A DNA stretch of 11,753 nt from Candidatus Fermentithermobacillaceae bacterium (GTDB lineage Bacteria > Bacillota > Sulfobacillia > Fermentithermobacillales > Fermentithermobacillaceae), in NCBI GenBank assembly GCA_012842105.1, contig DUTL01000202.1, positions 1 to 11,753 of the forward strand, written 5' to 3'. Below are positions 6,361 to 11,753 of this stretch, piece after piece. A program made the position numbers and the translations under genes. Every line of letters starts with the position of its first letter. Positions within the stretch are counted from its first letter, which is position 1. Under the pieces are notes generated by a model. It worked only from the letters and a program-made list of their open reading frames with translations, ran no database searches and was not told the origin of the DNA.

Positions 6361-6374
6361 AGGGTGATGAGGTT

Positions 6375-7760
6375 ATGTTCCGAAGACGTGAGGAGTACGC
6401 CGAGCCGTACCGGATCAAAGTAGTGGAGATGATCCGGCCCATCGATCGTCCTACCCGCGAGAAACTCATAAGGGATGCAGGCTACAATGTTTTTGCGCTT
6501 CCATCAGATTCAGTGTACATAGACCTTCTTACCGACAGCGGCACCGCAGCTATGTCAGACTATCAGTGGTCTGGCATGATGATGGGGGACGAGTCATATG
6601 CAGGAAGCAAGAACTACTTCCATTTTAGAGACGCCGTAAAAGACGTGATGGGTTATGAGCATGTTGTTCCTACGCACCAGGGCAGGGGGGCGGAACATAT
6701 TCTCATGAATGTATTTGTAAAGCCCGGTGACCGGGTGCTTGGGAACATGCATTTTGATACTACCGAAGGCCACATTCTGCTAAAAGGCGCAGAGCCTGTT
6801 AATTGCCTTGCGGATGCAGGGTATAAAGTGGGTGTGGAAGCTGATTTCAAGGGCAATTTCGATCTGGAACTTCTCGAAACTGAGATCAGGAAGGACAGGG
6901 ATAAGGTTCCCTTTGTGTTGGTCACAGTCACCTGCAATAACAACGGCGGGCAGCCTGTTTCAATGCAAAACATCAGGGGGGTAAGAAGCGTTGCTGATAA
7001 GTATGGCCTCCCTGTGTTTTTTGATGCAGCCAGGTTTGCCGAAAACGCCTATTTTATAAAGCAACTTGAACCCGGGTACGAAGATAAGCCTATTGGGGAT
7101 ATTGCCAGGGAGATGTTCTCGTACGGTGATGGATGCACAATGAGCGCCAAGAAAGATGCGCTGGTTAACATTGGAGGGTTCGTTGCGTTTAGGAATATTG
7201 AACACTACCGGCAGGCGATTCAGTGGCAAATTCCTTTTGAGGGTTTCGTAACTTACGGTGGGCTCGCCGGGCGGGATCTTGAAGCCATGGCCAGAGGGTT
7301 GCACGAAGTGCTGAACGAAGACTACCTGGAAGACCGGATTGGCCAGGTAAGGTACCTGGGAGGCCTGCTTATTAAGTCTGGAATCCCCATTGTAAGGCCC
7401 ACAGGCGGGCACGGAATTTACATTAATGCAAAGGCGCTGTTGCCTCACATACCAAGGAATGAGTTCCCGGCTCAAGCATTAACTGTTGAGCTCTTCATCG
7501 AAGGGGGAATTCGCGGCGTAGAACTGGGCGGATGTGCTTTTGGCCACAAGCACCCTCAAACGGGGGAAGATTTATGGCCTGAACTTGAGCTGGTGAGGCT
7601 GGCTATACCAAGAAGGGTTTACACAGATAGGCATATGGCGATGGTGGCCAGAGCTTTGAGAGCCGTGAAGGAACGTGCCTCTTCGATCAAGGGGCTGAAA
7701 CTCACGTATGAGGCCCCTGTTCTCAGGCACTTTACAGCACGGTTTGAACGGGTGGAGTAG
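6375..7760 (+). CDS. tnaA: Tryptophanase/tyrosine phenol-lyase family PLP enzyme, probably tryptophanase
   Basis: This beta-eliminating PLP lyase (461 residues; fold type I) would split tryptophan into indole, pyruvate and ammonia, or tyrosine into phenol. Family hallmarks are IDLLTDSGT at 49-57, PTHQGRGAE at 99-107, NGGQPVSM near 190-197, the PLP lysine in MSAKKDALVNIGG (Lys260) and YGGLAGRD at 294-301. Two specificity positions point to tryptophanase. FDTT at 127-130 has Asp where tyrosine phenol-lyase has Thr124, and GIRGVELGG has Leu384 where tyrosine phenol-lyase has the phenol-binding Arg381. FAENAYFIKQ and LLPHIPRNEFPAQAL are also tryptophanase-like. Other segments (SDYQWSGMMMGDE, GCTMSAKKDALVNIGG) look like tyrosine phenol-lyase, so the protein is intermediate. 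ATG 6375 is chosen over an in-frame TTG at 6357 because AGGGTGAT lies 6 nt upstream. Confidence 0.85.
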   Translation: MFRRREEYAEPYRIKVVEMIRPIDRPTREKLIRDAGYNVFALPSDSVYIDLLTDSGTAAMSDYQWSGMMMGDESYAGSKNYFHFRDAVKDVMGYEHVVPTHQGRGAEHILMNVFVKPGDRVLGNMHFDTTEGHILLKGAEPVNCLADAGYKVGVEADFKGNFDLELLETEIRKDRDKVPFVLVTVTCNNNGGQPVSMQNIRGVRSVADKYGLPVFFDAARFAENAYFIKQLEPGYEDKPIGDIAREMFSYGDGCTMSAKKDALVNIGGFVAFRNIEHYRQAIQWQIPFEGFVTYGGLAGRDLEAMARGLHEVLNEDYLEDRIGQVRYLGGLLIKSGIPIVRPTGGHGIYINAKALLPHIPRNEFPAQALTVELFIEGGIRGVELGGCAFGHKHPQTGEDLWPELELVRLAIPRRVYTDRHMAMVARALRAVKERASSIKGLKLTYEAPVLRHFTARFERVE

Positions 7761-7801
7761 ATACAATTGCGCTATACCCCAGGGCCTCATTGGCCGTTTG
7801 C

Positions 7802-7825
7802 CTGCTGCCGGTCAATAGGCAGCAG
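7802..7825. other. Perfect 8-bp stem-loop between converging genes
   Basis: CTGCTGCC at 7802-7809 pairs perfectly with GGCAGCAG at 7818-7825 across an 8-nt loop. Neither side has a T-run, so it is not a standard intrinsic terminator. It may still block read-through or protect RNA 3' ends between the converging lyase and S-component genes. Confidence 0.4.
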
Positions 7826-7833
7826 CACCGCTT

Positions 7834-7865
7834 CAAGAGCCGGCTGCGTCCACTCTTGGTTTTCT
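7834..7865 (+). terminator. Candidate terminator for the tryptophanase-family gene
   Basis: CAAGAG at 7834-7839 pairs with CTCTTG at 7853-7858 across a 13-nt loop and is followed by GTTTTCT. The stem is short but the T-rich tail is in the right place, 74 bp after the lyase stop codon. Confidence 0.4.
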
Positions 7866-7866
7866 A

Positions 7867-7878
7867 GGCCCCGGGGCC
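7867..7878. repeat. 12-bp perfect GC palindrome
   Basis: GGCCCCGGGGCC is a perfect palindrome lying 22 bp past the 3' end of the S-component gene. As RNA it can only form a 4-bp stem with a 4-nt loop, so if functional it is more likely a duplex-DNA site than a terminator. Confidence 0.5.
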
Positions 7879-7899
7879 GGTAAGCAACTCTGCCTTACT

Positions 7900-8403
7900 T
7901 CAGCGCTTGTGATTTTGGTGGGCCAGGGTTGACTCAAGCACCGGGGCCAAAACCATGCCCACGATGATGCCTGAACCTGTCTGAACTAGGTTGCCCAGGA
8001 TCTCTCCCCAGATTGCCTTGGGTGAGTACATGATTGCCGTGCCAACGGCGTATCCGAGAACGATCCACAAAGACGCCAGGGCCATAGCCACGGCTTGGCG
8101 ATTCTTGTTCTTTTTGTGGCCAAGTTTTCCTGCAATATAGCCGGCTACGCCTTTGATTATGAACGTCCACGGCACCCAGGCAGCGTATCCGCCCAGGACA
8201 TCAGCGAGGGAAGAGCCCAGCGCTCCTGATATGGCCCCTGGAAGCCCTCCAAAAGCCAGGGAAGCAGCATAAATTACTCCGTCACCCAGGTGGATGTAGC
8301 CTGTTGCAGTCGGCAACTTCAGAAACATAGTAGATACCAGTACTACTGAAGTTACCAGACCCAGGGTTACCAGTGTAAGAAGAGGTGAGTGTTTATCTCT
8401 CAT
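7900..8403 (-). CDS. ECF transporter S component, probably riboflavin uptake
   Basis: This is a 167-residue integral membrane substrate-binding (S) subunit of an energy-coupling-factor vitamin transporter. About five to six hydrophobic segments are visible (about 7-28, 40-56, 58-70, 74-92, 104-124 and 135-155). The segment at 36-96 (GYIHLGDGVIYAASLAFGG, then GSSLADVLGGYAAWVPWTFIIKG) matches the PF07155/COG4720-type S-component family. The shared EcfA/A'/T module is not in the window, as usual for group II S components. Substrate assignment rests on the FMN riboswitch in the 5' leader. The family also includes hydroxymethylpyrimidine/B6-type transporters, so riboflavin is inferred rather than read from residues. 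The ATG follows GGGGG (8418-8414) by 10 nt, and this ribosome binding site is part of the predicted riboswitch switch helix. Confidence 0.83.
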   Translation of the reverse strand: MRDKHSPLLTLVTLGLVTSVVLVSTMFLKLPTATGYIHLGDGVIYAASLAFGGLPGAISGALGSSLADVLGGYAAWVPWTFIIKGVAGYIAGKLGHKKNKNRQAVAMALASLWIVLGYAVGTAIMYSPKAIWGEILGNLVQTGSGIIVGMVLAPVLESTLAHQNHKR

Positions 8404-8411
8404 TTGGAACC

Positions 8412-8462
8412 GACCCCCTGTGAATCAAGTGATGTTGATTGAGCCTGGCTACTTCTGGGGTC
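8412..8462 (-). promoter_or_regulatory. Shine-Dalgarno sequestering helix of the FMN riboswitch
   Basis: In the RNA, GACCCC (8462-8457) is the exact complement of GGGGUC (8417-8412), which overlaps the ribosome binding site of the S-component gene. The same region, CCCCAG (8460-8455), is also the exact complement of CUGGGG (8504-8499), which starts inside the 3' strand of aptamer helix P1. The two pairings exclude each other. No hairpin with a U-run is present, so control of translation initiation is predicted rather than termination. The complementarities are seen directly; the mechanism is inferred. Confidence 0.6.
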
Positions 8463-8501
8463 AAAATGTTTAGGCAACTGCGGGTAAAATACAGATTTCC
8501 C

Positions 8502-8635
8502 CAGTCTCCTCCCATTCGGACTATTGCCGTCGGCGCCGGGATCTCACCGGACTCAACCGCTGGGGCTGTCGGGCTCGTCCGTCTTATCAGACGGCATTAC
8601 CACCGGTCGGGAATTTCACCCTGCCCAGAAGACTG
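8502..8635 (-). ncRNA. FMN riboswitch (RFN element)
   Basis: The minus strand carries a full RFN aptamer. Helix P1 is closed by CAGUCU (8635-8630) with AGACUG (8507-8502). Between them, in the consensus order, are GGGCAGGGUGAAAUUCCCGA, CCGGUGGUAAUGCCGUCUGA, a GAGCCCGA segment, a variable arm, GGUUGAGUCCGGUGAGAUCC, CCGACGGCAAUAGUCCGAAU and GGGAGGAG. These blocks are the conserved junction strands of the FMN-binding core. The element is transcribed toward the ECF S-component gene 98 nt downstream. FMN binding is expected to repress that gene. Confidence 0.96.
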
Positions 8636-8643
8636 CCAAAGAA

Positions 8644-8672
8644 ATTATACCATTTCGGCACATACATGAACC
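8644..8672 (-). promoter_or_regulatory. Extended -10 promoter driving the FMN riboswitch
   Basis: On the minus strand TGGTATAAT (8652-8644) is a perfect extended -10 element. The -35 position (8672-8667, GGTTCA) is poor, which an extended -10 can offset. Transcription would start near 8637, just before the first base of aptamer helix P1 at 8635. This placement strongly supports the call. Confidence 0.75.
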
Positions 8673-8888
8673 ATGTTTGAATGCGCCTGTGGCAAATTCG
8701 GGTGAACTTCAAAGACGGAGAAGAATAACAATTACGAGGGAAAACTCTATTTTATCTGACGCAAACTGCTGCAAAGGTTTATTGCACTATCATGACGAAG
8801 GGAAACTACCATCAGCGTGTTCCCGAAAGTGGCGAGCCGGAGAGAAGTCAAGCAACCGGGCCCGTGCAAGGGAACGAGTCAACGAGCA

Positions 8889-8924
8889 GTATGTGAAGCA
8901 TGCAAAATACGTAAAATATGTCAA
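8889..8924 (+). repeat. Four degenerate 9-bp repeats upstream of the M20 peptidase gene
   Basis: Four consecutive 9-mers share a loose pattern of RYATGYNAA type: GTATGTGAA, GCATGCAAA, ATACGTAAA and ATATGTCAA. They lie just before the ribosome binding site (8932-8939). They may be a regulator-binding array or simply AT-rich leader. The remainder of 8653-8945 shows no gene or clear promoter for the peptidase. Confidence 0.35.
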
Positions 8925-8945
8925 CCGGACTGAGGGGTGTGTTCT

Positions 8946-10130
8946 GTGATTTCAGAATCATTGATGAATGAAGCCATTGTTCAGCAAGGCCTGGAGTACT
9001 TGGAAAATTGCCTGAAGGAATACATTGAACTCATTGCTGAAATAACCCAGGTGCCTGCACCAAGCAATCAAGAGGGGCCCCGGGTGGATTTTCTCAAAAG
9101 CAAAATGGAATCAATGGGCTTTCCTGTGGTTCAGGTCGACGAAGTAGGAAACGTGCTCGGTTATTTCCCGGGAAAAGACGCTTCAAGGGTGATAGTGAGC
9201 ATGGCTCACATGGACACTGTTTTTCCCATGGATACAGATCTCACAGTCAGGCGAGAGGATAATATCCTTGCTGCGCCGGGAGTCAGTGACAATTCTGCTT
9301 CTGTTGCGTGTATGCTTCTTTTGGGTAAGATCTTCCTCAATCATCTTCCATTGCCCCATCCAGTGGCATTGATAGCAAACGTAGGCGAGGAGGGTTTGGG
9401 CGATCTCAGAGGGGCACGCTATTTTTGCGAGCATGTTGAAGATTATGACTTCGAGGGGTTCAAATTGAATCCGCATAAGCTTGTTTTTCTGAACATAGAT
9501 GGAGGAATGCGCCACATTGTGAATCAAGGCGTGGGGAGCCGGCGGCTGCGGGTGGAGTTCAAAGGCCAGGGCGGGCACAGTTGGGGAGCTTTTGGCAATT
9601 CCAGTGCTATCCATGGACTGGGTACGGCTATTGCGGGCATCGCCCAAATTCAGGTGCCTGACGATCCTAAAACCACTTATAACGTGGGAGTAATCCAGGG
9701 AGGCCATTCAGTCAACTCAATAGCGCAGACGGCAAGCATGCTCTTGGACATGAGATCACTGTCTCAAGAGCGGTTGTCTCGTTTGGAGAAGGAGGTTATG
9801 GCAATCTTAGACAACGCCGCTTCAGAGACCGGTACTGAGTACAGCATGAAAGTGGTTGGAGACAGGCCTACAGGAAGCCTTTCCGGCCAGTCAGGCTATA
9901 TCAAAGGGCTTCTGGCCCTTGGAAGGGAACTTGGCCATGATCTTTCCCTTGGTGCCGGGAGCACAGACTCAAACATCCCCCTGTCAAGGGGATGGCCCGC
10001 CGTAACCATGGGCTTCAAGGAGTCGGGGGACGGGCACAAGACCAGCGAGTTTCTTTATATTGATTCCCTGGTTCCCGGCATCAAGTTTGCCCTTATGTGT
10101 TTCGCATCCCTTCTATATGACAAGTTCTAG
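8946..10130 (+). CDS. M20 family zinc metallopeptidase (PepT-like)
   Basis: This 394-residue cytoplasmic dizinc exopeptidase of the M20/M28 clan most resembles tripeptidase/aminopeptidase T-like proteins. Metal and catalytic residues are in order: His88 with Asp90 in MAHMDTVFP, bridging Asp115 in GVSDNSAS, general base Glu148 and ligand Glu149 in NVGEEGLGD, Asp185 in NIDGG and His364 in GDGHKT. The inserted lid/dimerisation domain (about 195-305) includes GQGGHSWGAFG with His211, typical of the family. The full ligand set implies an active enzyme, but dipeptide, tripeptide or acylated amino-acid substrate cannot be decided. GTG 8946 is preferred because GAGGGGTG (8932-8939) sits 6 nt upstream. 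GTG 8937 overlaps that site and ATG 8964 has none. The gene is monocistronic as far as seen and divergent from the riboswitch-controlled gene. Confidence 0.88.
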   Translation: MISESLMNEAIVQQGLEYLENCLKEYIELIAEITQVPAPSNQEGPRVDFLKSKMESMGFPVVQVDEVGNVLGYFPGKDASRVIVSMAHMDTVFPMDTDLTVRREDNILAAPGVSDNSASVACMLLLGKIFLNHLPLPHPVALIANVGEEGLGDLRGARYFCEHVEDYDFEGFKLNPHKLVFLNIDGGMRHIVNQGVGSRRLRVEFKGQGGHSWGAFGNSSAIHGLGTAIAGIAQIQVPDDPKTTYNVGVIQGGHSVNSIAQTASMLLDMRSLSQERLSRLEKEVMAILDNAASETGTEYSMKVVGDRPTGSLSGQSGYIKGLLALGRELGHDLSLGAGSTDSNIPLSRGWPAVTMGFKESGDGHKTSEFLYIDSLVPGIKFALMCFASLLYDKF

Positions 10131-10150
10131 GCAGGCCAGGAACCTGGAGA

Positions 10151-10198
10151 CGGGCGGCCTTGTTTGAATTGTGGATAATGGGGCCGCCTGGCTTATTT
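10151..10198 (+). terminator. Terminator after the M20 peptidase gene
   Basis: CGGGCGGCC at 10151-10159 pairs with GGCCGCCTG at 10182-10190 (nine pairs, one G-T) around a 22-nt loop, followed by the T-rich GCTTATTT. A competing inverted repeat, CCAGG-AA-CCTGG (10136-10147), precedes it, and GCCAGG (10135-10140) could also pair with CCTGGC (10187-10192). It probably ends the peptidase transcript. It lies between convergent genes and has no T-run in the minus direction. Confidence 0.5.
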
Positions 10199-10202
10199 AA
10201 GG

Positions 10203-11720
10203 CTACCAGTTGTCAGGAAGGAACCCTAACCTCCAAACCGCCACTCCCTTTAGGCCGTACCTTTTTGCCATCAACACACGAGTTTTGAGAGACAGGGTGT
10301 CTTCAAGGTAGGCTTTGTATGATGCATCCTCGCCCTCCCATTCAACGTAGTTGCATAAGTATTCAGGTACGAATACCGGAAAGGCATTACGTGCCTGAGG
10401 ATCGGCATCCAAACCTGGAGCGTTCGGGTATTCAGGCAGGCCCGTGAGGCCATCTTTGGACGGAGGCAATGCCCGAATGGATGCTTGCCCATCCTCTGCG
10501 ATTGTGTACAGGGCACCGTATGCAGGAACGCCGAGGATCACTTTCTCAGGGCCCATTATTTCGATTTCCTGCCTTATGGCCTTATCAACCTGCTCAAAGG
10601 GCGCTACAGGTGACGGGTTATTTCGCTCCTGGTAATTGTATGCCATTAGTACAACGAAGTCGGCAACATTTCCTATGTATTCGTGATCGTAACCTGTAAA
10701 CGGGCTGTCTAGCGGGGGAAGAGCGACGGAAAGGGGTTTGTCCTCAAGTAGGCTTCTCAAAGCAGTGAGAAACTCGTTTAAGTTTTGCCTGTCCCTGTCA
10801 GCCGTGGCCTCATCCAGCCCTAACCCTTCAAAGTCAATGAGCACACCATCGTATTCCGCTGAAGTGGCGGCAATGTCCCTGGCAAGACTGTGCAGGGCGG
10901 TTGGATCATCCAGAAGCGAAGATATGTCTGACTGCTCATCGGCAAAATACATGGAAAACACTTTCATCCCGTGCCATCTTGCCTCCAAAATCACAGAAGG
11001 CCAACCGTCAGGCTTTTGAAACCCTGTAGAATTGTGCTCTGAGGTGACTTTTCCGTGTTTGCCTATTGCAAACCATCCAAGAAAAACGCCGTCCATTTGC
11101 TGAGCCGGGCAATCATCTGCCGAGAGGGGGTACTTGGCGCCAAATACGTCCTGCCAGCTTGAATAGGAAATTGAGCCCAAGGCGTAGAACCCCCAGAGGC
11201 GCACATGCTCTTTAGGCGAGAGTATGTGTACGGTGCGGGTGTGCTCATCCCATGACACCTGATACCCCAAAAGTTCGGTGAAAAGCCTTACAGGCACCAT
11301 GGTGTTTCCGTCGAGCAGTGTAGCAGGTTCCGGCATTGAAATAGGCCGGCCGTCTGAAGCAGTAATCGTTGGTTTCCCAATGGTGATTATAAGCGTAAGG
11401 CCCCCTTTGGAATAGGTAGCTGCACGGTTGGCCTCGTCCCAGCCAATCTTAGCCCCGACAGCCTCTCCCAGAGCCCTCAGGGGCACCATTGTCGTTCCGT
11501 TTTCAACGTATGGTTTTACAGGAAATTGTACCGGTGACATGTCGAGAAGCACATTTGCATAAGGTGATTCTTCAGCGGCTATGCGAATGTGGATCGGGTT
11601 GCCTGCAGACTGCGCCAGTGCAGGCCCCTGGGGTGTGGATGTAAATAGTGCTGCCAGTGTGAGTGAGATGAGCAAAAATGATACCGCCGGCAACCTGACA
11701 TGCTTTTGTTTCCCAATCAA
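10203..11720 (-). CDS. Secreted stalk-domain (copper amine oxidase N-term) plus GH18 protein
   Basis: This 505-residue exported protein has a signal peptide at 1-37 (basic start, hydrophobic 11-27, ALAQS cleavage region). Residues about 62-168 form a copper-amine-oxidase N-terminal-like stalk domain with repeated 'MVPLRALGEAVGAKIGWDE' and 'MVPVRLFTELLGYQVSWDE' units; despite its name this domain binds no copper in such proteins. Residues about 172-500 form a glycoside hydrolase 18 barrel. The active-site strand is DGVLIDFE (291-298) with putative catalytic Glu298, then LMAYNYQ (358-364) and the closing GLKGVAVWRLG (489-499). The motif has Leu where chitinases have the middle Asp of DxxDxDxE, as in sporulation/cortex GH18 proteins of the YaaH/SleL group. 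Peptidoglycan or spore-cortex hydrolysis is therefore more likely than chitinolysis. TTG 11720 is set by GGGAGGAG (11736-11729). Confidence 0.85.
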   Translation of the reverse strand: MIGKQKHVRLPAVSFLLISLTLAALFTSTPQGPALAQSAGNPIHIRIAAEESPYANVLLDMSPVQFPVKPYVENGTTMVPLRALGEAVGAKIGWDEANRAATYSKGGLTLIITIGKPTITASDGRPISMPEPATLLDGNTMVPVRLFTELLGYQVSWDEHTRTVHILSPKEHVRLWGFYALGSISYSSWQDVFGAKYPLSADDCPAQQMDGVFLGWFAIGKHGKVTSEHNSTGFQKPDGWPSVILEARWHGMKVFSMYFADEQSDISSLLDDPTALHSLARDIAATSAEYDGVLIDFEGLGLDEATADRDRQNLNEFLTALRSLLEDKPLSVALPPLDSPFTGYDHEYIGNVADFVVLMAYNYQERNNPSPVAPFEQVDKAIRQEIEIMGPEKVILGVPAYGALYTIAEDGQASIRALPPSKDGLTGLPEYPNAPGLDADPQARNAFPVFVPEYLCNYVEWEGEDASYKAYLEDTLSLKTRVLMAKRYGLKGVAVWRLGFLPDNW

Positions 11721-11753
11721 TTTGGATTCTCCTCCCGGTACTCTTGCTTTCCC

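Noticed and set aside
8792..8896. A 34-codon ATG-initiated frame ahead of the M20 peptidase
   Set aside because: It has no ribosome binding site and no hydrophobic or conserved pattern.
8524..8949. A 141-codon plus-strand frame across the riboswitch region
   Set aside because: It is antisense to the RFN element, and its codons reflect conserved RNA structure. It also overlaps the M20 peptidase start. No domain or ribosome site is present.

Overview
The window looks like a chromosomal segment of an anaerobic, probably spore-forming member of the Bacillota. The support is indirect. Shine-Dalgarno sites are strong and purine-rich, and at least three genes start with TTG. FabK is used as the enoyl-ACP reductase. 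There is an ECF-type vitamin S component under an FMN riboswitch, a secreted GH18 protein with a copper-amine-oxidase-like stalk (common in spore formers), and amino-acid catabolic enzymes (tryptophanase, M20 peptidase). No rRNA, tRNA, CRISPR array, transposase or complete mobile element is visible. I cannot name the species.

Layout, left to right. 1-244 holds at most the last codons of an upstream gene. 245-988 (+) is a secreted SIMPL/DUF541 protein. 1315-2895 (+) is a MATE efflux transporter with an unusual acidic N-terminal tail and its own extended -10 promoter; a hairpin terminator follows. After a 350-bp non-coding stretch with a small ORF and palindromic repeats comes a tight three-gene operon (+): NfeD-like membrane protein (3245-3691), SPFH/stomatin protein (3722-4639) and FMN-dependent enoyl-ACP reductase FabK (4669-5616), with gaps of about 30 bp. 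Past a 10-bp tandem repeat, a small phage-type NlpC/P60 peptidase lies on the minus strand (5720-6163). Divergent from it is a tryptophanase-family PLP lyase (6375-7760, +), preceded by an 18-codon ORF with its own ribosome binding site. Convergent to the lyase is an ECF transporter S component (7900-8403, -) whose leader carries a complete FMN riboswitch. Divergent from that is an M20-family metallopeptidase (8946-10130, +). Convergent to it is the stalk/GH18 protein (10203-11720, -), which starts 33 bp from the window end.

How the genes fit together. The NfeD-SPFH pair is a known membrane-microdomain module, and its coupling here to FabK suggests co-expression with fatty-acid synthesis. Tryptophanase and the M20 peptidase fit amino-acid or peptide fermentation. 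The FMN riboswitch and S component would supply riboflavin, and so FMN, used among others by FabK. The best regulatory signal is the riboswitch: three short complementary strands predict a translational switch at the start codon. I did not find a clearly novel multi-gene system. The items most worth checking are the riboswitch mechanism and substrate call, the small ORF ahead of the lyase, the orphan phage-like peptidase, and the FabK link to the NfeD-SPFH pair.
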